The notes under the pieces are model-generated. The model made no database searches and was not told the DNA's origin. It worked only from the letters and a program-made list of their open reading frames with translations. Below, one piece after another: positions 33,531 through 42,729 of a stretch of DNA of 64,000 nt. The stretch comes from CAVQGZ01 sp942491665. GTDB taxonomy: Bacteria; Actinomycetota; Actinomycetes; Jiangellales; Jiangellaceae. Positions within the stretch are counted from its first letter, which is position 1. Each line of letters starts with the position of its first letter. Location: positions 62,001 through 126,000 of the forward strand of contig CALOBR010000007.1 of the NCBI GenBank assembly GCA_942491665.1, given 5' to 3'. The position numbers and the translations under genes are program-made.

Positions 33531-36500
33531 TCAGGGACCACCCGGCGGTTCATGCTGGGCTGCCCTCTCCACGAACGAGCAGAGCGCTGAGATGAGGGCC
33601 ATCTGGTCGACGTCGTGAGCACGGGTGTCGAGCAGCTCGTCTGTGCAGATGAGAACAGCCAGGCAGCGAGCGCGGCTGACGGCGACGTTCAGTCTGTTCT
33701 TGGAGAAGAGAAAGTCGGCGTTGCGAGGCATGAACGCCGCTGACGAGGTGGCCATGGAGAAGATGACCACTGCTGCTTCCCGGCCCTGGAACTTGTCCAC
33801 CGTTCCGACCTGCACGCCGGCGGCTGCGGGCGTGGCCGCGAGAGTCGACGCGATCAGCCGTCGCTGGTCGTTGTACGGGGCCACCACGATGATGTCGCTC
33901 GCGGTCAGGGGGCGCGTGACGCCCCGCTGATCGGTCCAGCCGGTGCCGACGAGCCGCTCGATCGTCGCGGCGACGAGGGCGGCCTCCTCGGGTGACTCGG
34001 TGGACCGCGTCGTGTGCTCGGCACGAATCCAGCGAAGGCCGGTACCTGCGCTGGTGGTCTGCCCAGCGCAGGACGGATGGCTCGTCAGCCGCGCGTCGTA
34101 CATGACGTCGGAGATGAACGAGCACACGTCCGGGTGCATCCGCCACGTGACGTCCAGCAGCACGCCTCGATCCGCAGGGATGGTGCGTGTCCCCTCGCCG
34201 ATCAGGTGGTCGAGGGCACTGACGCCGGAACGGTTCGGGTGAGCGGCCTGCGCCACCTGTGGCAGCTGCTGGGGGTCACCGAGCAGGATGACGTCGGTCG
34301 CGGAGACCGCGGCGGCCAAGGCGTCGGCGAGCCCGAGCTGGCCGGCTTCGTCGACGACGAGGACGTCGACGGGGTTCTCCCGCATCGCCTGGCTGGCGAA
34401 CAACCACGACGTACCGGCCACGACGTCGTAGTTGCCGGTGGCGCAGGTGCCGTTGTCGTCGCTGTAGGCGACACCGTCGACCAGCGGGCGAGTGGCTTTG
34501 CGGACGGCTCGCAGCTCGACGCCGTCCTCGGCGAAGCGCTCGACGACGGCCTGCATCAGGTTGTCGATCGCGTGGTGGCTCATGGCCGTGAGCCCGACTC
34601 GCTTCCCCTGCTCGACCAGGGTCTTGACGACGTGCGCGCCGGTGAAGGTCTTGCCGGTGCCCGGCGGGCCCTGAACAGCGACGAAGCTGCGGTCGAGGTG
34701 GGGAGCCCAGTCACAGATCGCTGCGTACCCAGCGGTGAAGACTCCCTTGGCCGGGCCACGTCCGGGGAGGAACCTGGGGTGGTCGGCACGCAGGATCGCG
34801 TGGCCGACCGCGTCGGCGCGTCCGCCGAGCATCTGGTCGGCCAGGTCGCACAGTGCGACAAGCTTGGCGCCCTCGTGGAAGTTGACGTAGTGCACCAGCG
34901 AGGTCGGACGCACGCCCTGGTCGATCATGGCCTGGTTCCAGCTGATCTCGAGCGTGCCGGCCTCTCGGTCGAGCGCGGCGAGAGTGAAGAACGCCCACTG
35001 CTGCTCGTTCAAGGCGATGATCAGCTTCGAGCCGGTTCCCATGTCAGCGTCGATCAGCTGGGGCGGGAACGTGAAGACCGCGGCCGGCCACTTCAGCTTC
35101 TTGCCTGTCTTGAGGCTGTGCCGATCATGCAGACCCTGGAACGACAGGCCGCCGATCGCTCCCGGTGATGCCAGCTGGTCGTCGGGGTCGGCCATCGACA
35201 GGCGCAGGCAGTCGGCGGCCACCACCCGACGTTCACGCCGCCAGTAGCCGAGCAGGTCGCCCATCAGGTGCTCGTGAGTGCCGGGTCCGTAGGCGTGCAG
35301 CGCCTCGATCCGGGCGTCCAGGTCCGGATCGGTGACGGCCGGTTCGAGCACCGCCGGACGCCAGGGGAGCCCCGCCGGACGGTGCTCGACGAGCCAGTCG
35401 CGCACGGCCAGCGTGGCGCGCACGTCGTCGTCGTTGTACGTCGCGATGCGCTCCAGGCGCGATGCGTCCTTGTCACGCATCCAGTGCTCGTACTCGAGAA
35501 CGGCACCGGCTCCGCGATCGATGTCGTGGCTGCGCTCGAAGGCGGTCAGCCGCTCGACGTGCTTGAGCCCGTACGACTCGGTCCCGACCTGCACGGCGCC
35601 GGTCACGATGGGGTAGAGGTCGACGAGAGCGCCGGTCGCCACCAGGTTCTCCAGGTCGAGCTCGGCAACGGCGTAGTCGCTCGTGAGGCGCTGCAACGCG
35701 GAGCGCTCCGTGTGGTTGTAGTGGTAGGCGTGCATGCCCGGAAGCTGCCGCCGCCGCTCGGTCAGGTACGCGACGAGCTCGGCTGTCGCCCGGGCCTCCG
35801 CCGCCTGGTCGTGCGCCCAGAAGGCTCGGTACCCCCACTCTCCGTTGACGCGTTCGATCAGGCCGAGCAAGAAGAAGAGGCCGACATCGGCTCGCCAGAA
35901 CGGGTGGCCCTCGAAGTCCACGAAGACGTCGCCGTCGTCCGGCTCAGGGAGGGCGGCGAAGCCGGTCAGCGTCGCCTCGACCGACTCGCCGTCATGGGCT
36001 GCCGGTTCGCCGTCGTCGGGGGAGTCGAGCAAGGCGAACGGCACACCCGACTCGTCCGCGGCTTCTCGCGCTCGTACCTGCAAGGCTGCTTGACCCACCA
36101 GGCGCCGAGAGCGCTCCGGATCGATGTCGTCGATCACGTGATCGAGGCTGGCGAGGCTGGCGATCGTCGTAACCTCCGCCGACTCGAGCACCTCACGATC
36201 GGCGCGACTGATGCCGGCGACGTGCACGAGCGAGTCGGCTGAGCGCCACTGCGCCTCGCACACCGGCTCGAACTCGCAGAACCCGCAGTGCGCGCACGGC
36301 TCGGGCGTCGTCGGTTGGCTGGGCGGTTGGGCAACGAGAGCGGCGAGCCGGCCACGCAGTCGACGCCAGTACGCCAGGACGTCCGCGACTCGCACCGTCT
36401 CGCGATTCCCGGAGCCGAGCTCGACGTGCACCCGCTCAGGAAGGCGGCCGGTGCTCGCGGCGATCGCCTCGGCGTAGAAGCACAGCTGGAGCACGTGCCC

Positions 36501-36923
36501 CGGCTTCGCGGCGCTGCGGGCGAGCTTCGCGTCGACCGGCTCGTAGGTGACCGTGCCGCTCTCGTCCTCGACGCGCTCGAGAAAGTCGGCGACCCCCCGC
36601 ACGCCGTCGTGCACGAAGGGCATCTGGGCGATGACGTCGTGCCCCTCGTCCAGCACGGGTCCGACGCGGTCCACCCAGTGCGCGAACGACTCGCGTGAAC
36701 CCCGCTCCGGCACGTCGTACACCAGCCGTCCCGTGGCCTGGTACCGCTCACTCACCTGCCGCTCGTGCACGAGGCCCTTGTCGAGCAGCATCTGGGCCAT
36801 CTCGCCGAAGAGGTGCGGCGCGGCGTCGCGCAGCCCCTCGTCCACCTCGTGGCGCAACGTCAGGTAGTGCGAGCAGTCCAGCCACGCAGTGATCTTGGAC
36901 GGGGTGAGCAGACGATCGGCCAC
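33531..36923 (-). CDS. TM0106-type RecB-like nuclease fused to a superfamily I DNA helicase
   Basis: This long protein of 1130 residues has three parts. The N-terminal RecB-like nuclease region includes VTYEPVDAKLARSAAKPG and cysteines in LDCSHYL and CAHCGFCEFEPVC that may bind an Fe-S cluster. An RNase H-like exonuclease domain in the middle includes GDVFVDFEGHPF and YNDDDVRATLAVRDWL. The C-terminal Dna2/NAM7-type helicase has Walker A QGPPGTGKTFTGA, Walker B LVVDEAGQ, and motifs GDPQQLPQVAQAA and NVAVSRARCLAVLIC. Such fusions probably process DNA ends or flaps during repair; the cellular role is not known. The GTG start lies 38 bases from the divergent SOUL gene. Confidence 0.87.
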   Translation of the reverse strand: MADRLLTPSKITAWLDCSHYLTLRHEVDEGLRDAAPHLFGEMAQMLLDKGLVHERQVSERYQATGRLVYDVPERGSRESFAHWVDRVGPVLDEGHDVIAQMPFVHDGVRGVADFLERVEDESGTVTYEPVDAKLARSAAKPGHVLQLCFYAEAIAASTGRLPERVHVELGSGNRETVRVADVLAYWRRLRGRLAALVAQPPSQPTTPEPCAHCGFCEFEPVCEAQWRSADSLVHVAGISRADREVLESAEVTTIASLASLDHVIDDIDPERSRRLVGQAALQVRAREAADESGVPFALLDSPDDGEPAAHDGESVEATLTGFAALPEPDDGDVFVDFEGHPFWRADVGLFFLLGLIERVNGEWGYRAFWAHDQAAEARATAELVAYLTERRRQLPGMHAYHYNHTERSALQRLTSDYAVAELDLENLVATGALVDLYPIVTGAVQVGTESYGLKHVERLTAFERSHDIDRGAGAVLEYEHWMRDKDASRLERIATYNDDDVRATLAVRDWLVEHRPAGLPWRPAVLEPAVTDPDLDARIEALHAYGPGTHEHLMGDLLGYWRRERRVVAADCLRLSMADPDDQLASPGAIGGLSFQGLHDRHSLKTGKKLKWPAAVFTFPPQLIDADMGTGSKLIIALNEQQWAFFTLAALDREAGTLEISWNQAMIDQGVRPTSLVHYVNFHEGAKLVALCDLADQMLGGRADAVGHAILRADHPRFLPGRGPAKGVFTAGYAAICDWAPHLDRSFVAVQGPPGTGKTFTGAHVVKTLVEQGKRVGLTAMSHHAIDNLMQAVVERFAEDGVELRAVRKATRPLVDGVAYSDDNGTCATGNYDVVAGTSWLFASQAMRENPVDVLVVDEAGQLGLADALAAAVSATDVILLGDPQQLPQVAQAAHPNRSGVSALDHLIGEGTRTIPADRGVLLDVTWRMHPDVCSFISDVMYDARLTSHPSCAGQTTSAGTGLRWIRAEHTTRSTESPEEAALVAATIERLVGTGWTDQRGVTRPLTASDIIVVAPYNDQRRLIASTLAATPAAAGVQVGTVDKFQGREAAVVIFSMATSSAAFMPRNADFLFSKNRLNVAVSRARCLAVLICTDELLDTRAHDVDQMALISALCSFVERAAQHEPPGGP

Positions 36924-36961
36924 GCAGGCATTGTCTCTCGTGGCCTGGCATTCTTGAGCCC

Positions 36962-37483
36962 ATGACAGAGCAGCAGCCCTACGACGTGATCAGCCGGCAC
37001 CCCGGGTTCGAGCTACGGCGCTACGTGGCCCACGTGGTGGCCGACGTGGACGTCACCGGGTCGTTCGAGTCGGCGGGCAACTCCGGCTTTCGTCCGCTCG
37101 TCGGCTACATCAGCTCCGGCGGGGTCGCGATGACCGCCCCCGTGCTGCAGCAGGCACGCGACGAGGTGGACGACGTCACGTCAGCGGGGGCCTACCGTGT
37201 CTCGTTCGTCATGCCGGCCGACGCTGACCTCGCGTCGCTGCCGGTTCCCGCCGACACCCGGGTCGTGCTGCGCGAGGTGCCCGAGCAGGTCGCGGCTGTC
37301 GCGGCCTTCTCCGGCCGATGGACGGCCGCGTCGTTCCGGCGGCACGCGCACGACCTGCTGACCGCTGCCTCGGCCGCCGGGTGGACGCAGGACGGTCCGA
37401 TGCGCTGGGCCCGGTTCGACCCACCGTGGACTCCCTGGTTCCGCCGGCGCAACGAAGTGGTGGTCCCGGTACGCGAGGCGTGA
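36962..37483 (+). CDS. SOUL-family (haem-binding protein-like) protein
   Basis: This 173-residue protein has the SOUL/HBP pattern: YDVISRHPGFELRRYVAHVV at the start, GFRPLVGYISSGGVAMTAPV in the middle, then YRVSFVMPAD and a repeated module ending in NEVVVPV. Animal relatives bind haem, while most bacterial members are uncharacterised. The ATG is 38 bases from the start of the divergent nuclease-helicase gene. No ribosome binding site is visible, so leaderless translation is possible. Confidence 0.8.
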   Translation: MTEQQPYDVISRHPGFELRRYVAHVVADVDVTGSFESAGNSGFRPLVGYISSGGVAMTAPVLQQARDEVDDVTSAGAYRVSFVMPADADLASLPVPADTRVVLREVPEQVAAVAAFSGRWTAASFRRHAHDLLTAASAAGWTQDGPMRWARFDPPWTPWFRRRNEVVVPVREA

Positions 37484-37494
37484 CGTTCGTGCCG

Positions 37495-37683
37495 TCAGGA
37501 CGGCGACGACGCGGCCACGGGGCCGCCGTCTGTGCTCTCCGGGTCGACCTGGGACGACGTCGCGTCCCGACCGGCGAGCCACCCGCGCACGCGGTGCACC
37601 GGACGACCGAACCGGGCCGCCGCATACCCACCGAGCGCCACCGCGATCTCTGGCGACGCGGCGCCGACGCAGGCCACACACAT
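37495..37683 (-). CDS. Small hypothetical protein beginning with a C-x2-C motif
   Basis: From ATG 37683 the product starts MCVACVGAASPEIAVALGGY, then a short basic stretch and a polar tail, about 62 residues in all. Tiny proteins with a C-x2-C near the start and one hydrophobic stretch are frequent in actinobacteria, but I know of no function. A longer version from GTG 37761 would overlap the TGA of the YibE/F gene as GTGA and be coupled to it. Which start is used is unclear, and the gene itself is only moderately supported. Confidence 0.4.
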   Translation of the reverse strand: MCVACVGAASPEIAVALGGYAAARFGRPVHRVRGWLAGRDATSSQVDPESTDGGPVAASSPS

Positions 37684-37757
37684 GACTCCAGGGTAAGCCT
37701 GAGCCGGACGAGACGCCGAGTCGGTAGCCACCATCCAGCAGCCCCCGACCACGGCGC

Positions 37758-38957
37758 TCACCCTCGTTCGTCGGTGCCCGGCGGGTAGGCCGTAGTGAGG
37801 CCGAGCCTCTCCCGGGGCGTCCGTTCCTGGCCAGGCCCACCATCGGGACGTGTCGCGAGCAGGGCCGCTGCCAGCGCCGTGCTCAGCGGGACGGCGCCGA
37901 CGATGCCGATCGCGCCGACGAGGGTGCGCACTACCTCTTGGGCCACCAGCTCGCCGGTGAGGATCTGCGCGAGCCCGCTGCCCGACAGCGTGAAGAGCAG
38001 GAGAAGTGGCAGGGCAGCACCGGCGTAGGCGAGCACCAGGGTGTTGACGGTGGCGGCCACGTGGTCACGGCCCACCCGCAGCCCGGACGCCACGAGCCCG
38101 CGACGGCTCAGGCTCGGGTCGGCCGCAGAGACCTCGGCGACCGCCGCCGTCTGCGTGATGGTGACGTCGTCGAGCACACCGAGGGCACCGATCACCAGAC
38201 CCGCCAGCAGCAGTCCTCGTGGGTCGACAGTGGCGCCGTAGGCCTGCAGAAAGGCCGACGACTCGTCGGCCAGACCGGTGAAGCTGCCGATCTCGATCAC
38301 GACCGAACCCAGAACCGCGATCAGGAGCAGGCTCGCCAACGTGCTCAGCAGCGCCACCCCGGTGCGCAGCGAGGGGCCGTGTGCCATGAGCATGGTGATG
38401 ATCGCGATGGCCGACGCACCGACGGTCGCCACCCACAACGGGGATGACCCGGCCAGCACGGCCGGCAGGACGAAGACCATGAGCACGCCGAGGGATGCGA
38501 CCAGCCCCACCAGGGCGGCCACGCCACGCCAGCGGGCCAAGGCGACGACCGCGACCGCGAACACGCCGGCCAGCGCCCACAGCACCGAGCCGCGCTGGAA
38601 GTCCACGATCACGTAGCGCTGGTCGGGGGGAGCGTCCAGGTTGCTCTGCAGGACGACAGCGTCGCCGACGCTCACCACGGGCGCACCGACGCCCACCGGG
38701 GCTCCGGCGAGAAAGACCTCACCCGCATCGGGGCCGCTGGTCACCGTCACCTCCGCTAGGGCGCACTGCTCCAGCGACAGGTCCGGGCATGCCTCGATGG
38801 CCTCGACCGTCGCGTTGACCAGCACGCCTGCCTCGATCTGCGGGGACTGCTGCGACGGCCAGAGCAGCACCAGCCCGACGACGGTGGCGAGCACCAACGG
38901 CACCAGCGACGCGACGACGAGCCACCCCACCCGACCGAGCCTTCGCGCGTCCTGCAT
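37758..38957 (-). CDS. YibE/F-family membrane protein
   Basis: This protein of about 399 residues has one N-terminal membrane segment and an extracytoplasmic domain (VLLQ-type beta segment with GDAVVLQSNLDAPPDQRY). Seven or more helices follow, including VASLGVLMVFVLPAVLAG and the conserved GVLDDVTITQTAAVAEV. This is the layout of YibE/F proteins, a widespread membrane family without known activity. ATG 38957 is used as start; a longer frame exists upstream but has no family similarity. The small C-x2-C frame follows it, overlapping by the stop codon in its longest form. Confidence 0.8.
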   Translation of the reverse strand: MQDARRLGRVGWLVVASLVPLVLATVVGLVLLWPSQQSPQIEAGVLVNATVEAIEACPDLSLEQCALAEVTVTSGPDAGEVFLAGAPVGVGAPVVSVGDAVVLQSNLDAPPDQRYVIVDFQRGSVLWALAGVFAVAVVALARWRGVAALVGLVASLGVLMVFVLPAVLAGSSPLWVATVGASAIAIITMLMAHGPSLRTGVALLSTLASLLLIAVLGSVVIEIGSFTGLADESSAFLQAYGATVDPRGLLLAGLVIGALGVLDDVTITQTAAVAEVSAADPSLSRRGLVASGLRVGRDHVAATVNTLVLAYAGAALPLLLLFTLSGSGLAQILTGELVAQEVVRTLVGAIGIVGAVPLSTALAAALLATRPDGGPGQERTPRERLGLTTAYPPGTDERG

Positions 38958-39196
38958 CGGGCAACCGTAGGCGGCGCACGAGCGCCTGACCTGCTGCACC
39001 GACTCAGGGGGTCGACCCAGCCACGACCGGCGGTGATCCCCCGGAGGGCATCGACCTCGAGGCCCTGGGGTGGCCGCACCTTCCGGTCGAGGCGTAGCCA
39101 CGTCCTGAGCAGCGCCGAGCGTGCGTAGGTCCGCCCGATTCGACCGTCCCTCCTTGTCGTGCTCGCGTCTGCTCTCGAACTGGTAGCTCGGGCGGG

Positions 39197-39961
39197 TCAG
39201 AGCGCTCGCAGCTGGTGAGCCGGGGTGAAGAGGCGCCGGCGGAGACCGAGCGCGACAAGGGTGGTGGTCATAGCGACCGACCCAAGAATCAGGTACATCA
39301 CCACCAGCTGCACCTGAACGGCCTGGACGGGGCTGACGCCCGCGAGCAGCAACCCCACCATCGCCCCGGGCAGAAAGACGATGCCGACCGCCTTGGTCGT
39401 CTCGATCTGCGGAACCAGCGCTGTGCGTAGGGCCTCACGCAGGTACGGCGACGCGGCCTGCGCCGACGGTTGGCCGAGGGCCAGCCGCGCCTCGACCTCC
39501 AGCCGCTTGTCGGCGAGCTCCGCCAGCACGCGGCGCGAGAGCAGCACCGTCGCCGACATCGAGTTGCCGATCATCAGCCCGGCCAGCGGCACGATCGTCG
39601 TCGCGTTCACCGGAAACACCTGCGCCCCGAACAGCACACCCAATGTGACCATGGCGGCGGCCGCGAACGCTCCCGCCGCCAGCCAGCCGAGCCCGGGGAC
39701 GCTGCCGACGCGGCGGTGCACCGTCCACCCGGCGAAGGCGATCATCACCAGCACCCACAGCCACGACAAGGCGAGTGGTCGTCCCGGTGCGAGGATGGCG
39801 GTCAGCACCAGGCCGAGCACGGCCAGCTGGACGAGCGCTCGCAGCGACGCCCCGATCAGCGAACGGCCGAGCCCGAGCCCGGTCCATCCGGAGAGGGCGA
39901 TGGCCAGCGCCACGAGCGTGGCGGACGCGGCGACGCCGAGCAGCTGGAGCGGGGCTTCCAT
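39197..39961 (-). CDS. fetB: FetB-like ABC transporter permease (UPF0014)
   Basis: This 254-residue permease has seven hydrophobic segments and the UPF0014/FetB signatures: LIGASLRALVQLAVLGLVL near the start, PLAGLMIGNSMSATVLLSRR near 130, and LVPQIETTKAVGIVFLPGAM near 185. In Escherichia coli FetAB exports iron and protects against oxidative stress; the same role is inferred here. ATG 39961 directly follows the TAG of the ATPase gene, and GGAGAGG lies just before it, so the two genes form one unit. Confidence 0.85.
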   Translation of the reverse strand: MEAPLQLLGVAASATLVALAIALSGWTGLGLGRSLIGASLRALVQLAVLGLVLTAILAPGRPLALSWLWVLVMIAFAGWTVHRRVGSVPGLGWLAAGAFAAAAMVTLGVLFGAQVFPVNATTIVPLAGLMIGNSMSATVLLSRRVLAELADKRLEVEARLALGQPSAQAASPYLREALRTALVPQIETTKAVGIVFLPGAMVGLLLAGVSPVQAVQVQLVVMYLILGSVAMTTTLVALGLRRRLFTPAHQLRAL

Positions 39962-40717
39962 CTACCTCTCCTCTGCTGGTCGCGGGTGAGCGCGTAGGTC
40001 GTGTGGGGCGTCCCCGCTCCACGGCGACGTGAGCAACGCCGCCACCCCACCCGGGACGCCACGCAACGTCTCGAGGGACCCCGCTGCCGCTACCTGCCCG
40101 TCGGCCAGCACCACGCCGTGGTCGGCAATCCGGTCGAGCTGGGCAAGATCGTGCGTCACCCACAGCAGCGGCACCCCCGACTCGGCCGCAGCGCAGGCGA
40201 GCCGTTCCAGCTCGCGGGTGGACGGCTCGTCCAACGACGCGGTCGGCTCGTCGGCCACCAGGGCCTCGGGTTGCATCAGCAACGCACGCGCCAGGCAGAC
40301 CCGTTGAGCCTCGCCGCCGGACAACGTCGCAGCGCTCTGGTCGAGCTGGCCGGTGCCCAGCCCGACACGGGAGAGAACCTCGGCGTGGGCCGACTCGTCC
40401 ACGACCCCGGTTGCGGCGAGGTTGTCACGAACAGTCCCGGCGAACAGGGTCGGCCGTTGGAACACCATTCCGACGCGTCGGCGCAGGTCGAGCACGTCCC
40501 ACGAGCGGACGTCCATGCCACGAAACGTCACGTCTCCGGACGTGGCGTCGATGAGTCGGTTGCACAGGCGAGTCAGGGTGGACTTGCCTGACCCGGACGG
40601 GCCGACGACGACCGTGACGCCCTGGTCGGGGATGGCGAGGTCGAGCTGGCGCAGGACGGGTGTGCCGTCGAACGCCACGTCCACGTCGTGAAAGCCGAAC
40701 AACACCTCGCCGCCCAC
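39962..40717 (-). CDS. fetA: FetA-like ABC transporter ATP-binding protein
   Basis: This ABC ATPase of about 251 residues has Walker A VVVGPSGSGKSTLTRL, Q-loop region GMVFQRPTLFAGTVRDNL, signature ATLSGGEAQRVCLARALL, Walker B ALVADEPTASLD and switch histidine LLWVTHDL. It is the nucleotide-binding partner of the FetB-like permease, whose start abuts its stop. GGGAGG at 40718-40723 lies next to GTG 40717 and 12 bases before GTG 40705, so either may be the start. About 347 bases without a gene separate it from the lysE gene upstream. Confidence 0.85.
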   Translation of the reverse strand: MGGEVLFGFHDVDVAFDGTPVLRQLDLAIPDQGVTVVVGPSGSGKSTLTRLCNRLIDATSGDVTFRGMDVRSWDVLDLRRRVGMVFQRPTLFAGTVRDNLAATGVVDESAHAEVLSRVGLGTGQLDQSAATLSGGEAQRVCLARALLMQPEALVADEPTASLDEPSTRELERLACAAAESGVPLLWVTHDLAQLDRIADHGVVLADGQVAAAGSLETLRGVPGGVAALLTSPWSGDAPHDLRAHPRPAEER

Positions 40718-41064
40718 CCTCCCATCGTGACAGGTGGCGGCGTTGCCCCAGCGGGAACCTCGGGCGGGAAGGCGAGGCGTCACATGCGCTCGCACCCGGC
40801 CAGGTCGGGGGAGGGGAACAGCTCGATCAAGCGCCCACCGTCCGGCGAGGGCGGGCACAGCGGTCGACGTCGCTTCGAGGCCCGGGCTGGAGCCGGACGA
40901 GGGCATCGGGTAGCCGGGCTCGTCGATGCCGTGCGCTGGACCGATCGCAGCGCTGGGGGTGCCGGCTCCACCCTGACCTTGCGTGAGAGTCAAGCCCGAC
41001 GCGCCCGCGGCGCTGCGGATCCCTGGTGCGGGCCGGCAACGTCGGGCGACGGGCCGACCGGACG
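40718..41064. other. Intergenic region without a supported gene
   Basis: About 350 bases between the fetA-like start and the end of the lysE-like gene. The open frames here, on both strands, have no recognisable protein and no ribosome binding site apart from that of fetA. It presumably holds the fetAB promoter, but no clear motif is seen. Confidence 0.4.
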
Positions 41065-41679
41065 TCAGGCGCCGCGCAGCAGTCTGACTGCGAGCACGAG
41101 CATCACCAGCGCGATGCCGGCGTCGAGCACCTGCCAGGCACGTGGGCGAGCGAAGACCGGTCGAAGCAGGCGTGCACCTGCCGCCAGCGACGAGAACCAG
41201 AGGATGCTGCCGACCGCTGCGCCTGCGCCGAAGTGCCAGCGGAGGTCGCCGTGGGTCGCCGCCACCGAGCCGAGAAGAATCACGGTGTCGAGGTAGACGT
41301 GCGGGTTGAGCCAGGTCAGTGCCGACGCAGTCAGAACAGTGGGCAGCAGCGGCGTCCGGATCGACGGCCCCGCTGCGAGTGCCCCGGCTGGCCGTACTGC
41401 GCGGCGCGCGGCGAGGGCGCCGTACCCGAGGAGGAACGCGGCCCCGGCCCACCGCATGACCGTCACCGCCTGCGGCGCTGCGTCGAGCAGAGCGCCGGTC
41501 CCGGCGATACCGGCCGCGATGAGGACGAGGTCTGACACGGCGCAGACGGCGACGACGGGGACGACGTGCTCACTGCGCAGCCCCTGGCGCAGGATGAAGG
41601 CGTTCTGCGCCCCGATGGCCACGATCAGGGCCAGGCCGAGGCCGAGACCGGAGACGGCCGCTAGCAGTGCGGAGGACAC
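41065..41679 (-). CDS. LysE/ArgO-family amino acid exporter
   Basis: This membrane protein of about 204 residues has six hydrophobic segments. The LysE signature IVAIGAQNAFILRQGLRSEH lies near residue 18, and LTWLNPHVYLDTVILLG near 125, both characteristic of the LysE/ArgO branch that exports lysine and arginine. GTG 41679 is the likely start. It is divergent from a LysR-type gene of the ArgP/LysG type, the usual activator of this exporter when cytoplasmic lysine or arginine is high. Confidence 0.87.
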   Translation of the reverse strand: MSSALLAAVSGLGLGLALIVAIGAQNAFILRQGLRSEHVVPVVAVCAVSDLVLIAAGIAGTGALLDAAPQAVTVMRWAGAAFLLGYGALAARRAVRPAGALAAGPSIRTPLLPTVLTASALTWLNPHVYLDTVILLGSVAATHGDLRWHFGAGAAVGSILWFSSLAAGARLLRPVFARPRAWQVLDAGIALVMLVLAVRLLRGA

Positions 41680-41736
41680 CCGCCGATCCTGGCTGACCGA
41701 GCGGGCGAAGCCCAGCGAAGGATTTTTCACTACCAT

Positions 41737-41742
41737 TAGACT
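41737..41742 (+). promoter_or_regulatory. Probable -10 box (TAGACT) of the LysR-type gene
   Basis: TAGACT fits the actinobacterial TAnnnT -10 pattern and ends six bases before the ATG of the LysR-type gene at 41749. Transcription would then begin at or next to the ATG, giving a leaderless mRNA, which agrees with the absence of a ribosome binding site. An AT-rich stretch (GATTTTTCACTACCATTAG) just before it may be where the regulator binds. Confidence 0.4.
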
Positions 41743-41748
41743 CGCTAC

Positions 41749-42630
41749 ATGGAGTTGGAGCTCGGTCAGCTGCGTGCTTTTCGCGCAACCGTCGACGCCG
41801 GGACGCTGGAGGGTGCAGCCCGGGTTCTGCACGTCACCCCGTCGGCGATCAGCCAGCGGCTCAAGGCCCTTGAACACGCCACCGGACGGGTGCTGCTCGT
41901 GCGGTCGAAGCCCGTCGCGGTCACCGAGCCGGGACGCGCCGTCTTGCGCCTCGCTCGAGAGCTCGAGCTCCTCGCGGCCGACACCGCACGCGAGCTCGCG
42001 GACGCCAGCAGCCCCGCTGTGCTTCCCGTTGCGGTCAACGCTGACTCGCTCGCGACCTGGTTCATGCCGGCTCTTGCGGCACTCCACGGCCAGGTGCTGT
42101 TCGACCTCCAGCGCGCCGATCAAGACCACACAGCCGCGCTGCTGCGCGACGGAACCGTCGTCGCCGCCGTCACCGGCTCGGCTACGCCGGTCCCGGGCTG
42201 CAGCTCGACACGACTGGGCGTCCTGCGCTACCGGCCTGTCGCCGCGCCCTCATTCGTGCAGCGATGGTTCCCCGATGGACCCACCTCAGCGGCCCTCGCC
42301 ACCGCGCCTGTCGTGCACTTCGACCGCGCCGACGATCTCCAGCGGGCCTGGCTGCGACGACGGACGGGGAACACGGTCGACCCACCCGCGCACCACGTGC
42401 CCTCCACCGAGGGCTTCGTCCAAGCCGTGCTCGCCGGGATGGGCTGGGGGATGATCACCGATCTCCAGCGCGACGACCCGACCCTGCATTCCGCAGTCGT
42501 CATCCTTGACGAGCGCGACACCGTCGACGTCCCGCTGTACTGGCAGCGGTGGAAGGTGCGCTCGCCCTCGCTCGACGTGCTCAGCGACACCCTTCTGGCC
42601 GGTGCACAGCGGGCCCTCCAGCGGCGCTGA
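41749..42630 (+). CDS. LysR-family regulator of the ArgP/LysG type
   Basis: This regulator of 293 residues has an N-terminal winged helix-turn-helix (QLRAFRATVDAGTLEGAARV, then LHVTPSAISQRLKALEHATG) and a C-terminal effector-binding domain. The opening sequence and the divergent lysE-type gene identify it as ArgP/LysG-like, an activator of basic amino acid export in response to lysine or arginine. A -10 box six bases upstream suggests leaderless translation. About 100 bases follow before the GH127-like pseudogene. Confidence 0.87.
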   Translation: MELELGQLRAFRATVDAGTLEGAARVLHVTPSAISQRLKALEHATGRVLLVRSKPVAVTEPGRAVLRLARELELLAADTARELADASSPAVLPVAVNADSLATWFMPALAALHGQVLFDLQRADQDHTAALLRDGTVVAAVTGSATPVPGCSSTRLGVLRYRPVAAPSFVQRWFPDGPTSAALATAPVVHFDRADDLQRAWLRRRTGNTVDPPAHHVPSTEGFVQAVLAGMGWGMITDLQRDDPTLHSAVVILDERDTVDVPLYWQRWKVRSPSLDVLSDTLLAGAQRALQRR

Positions 42631-42729
42631 ACGGTAGACGCCCACCCCACGGAAGCGACCCGGACGCAGTGCCGAGCGCAGTACGGCGGGGCCACGGGAA
42701 ACGTGACGCGACGCACAGCCCCAGCGGCG

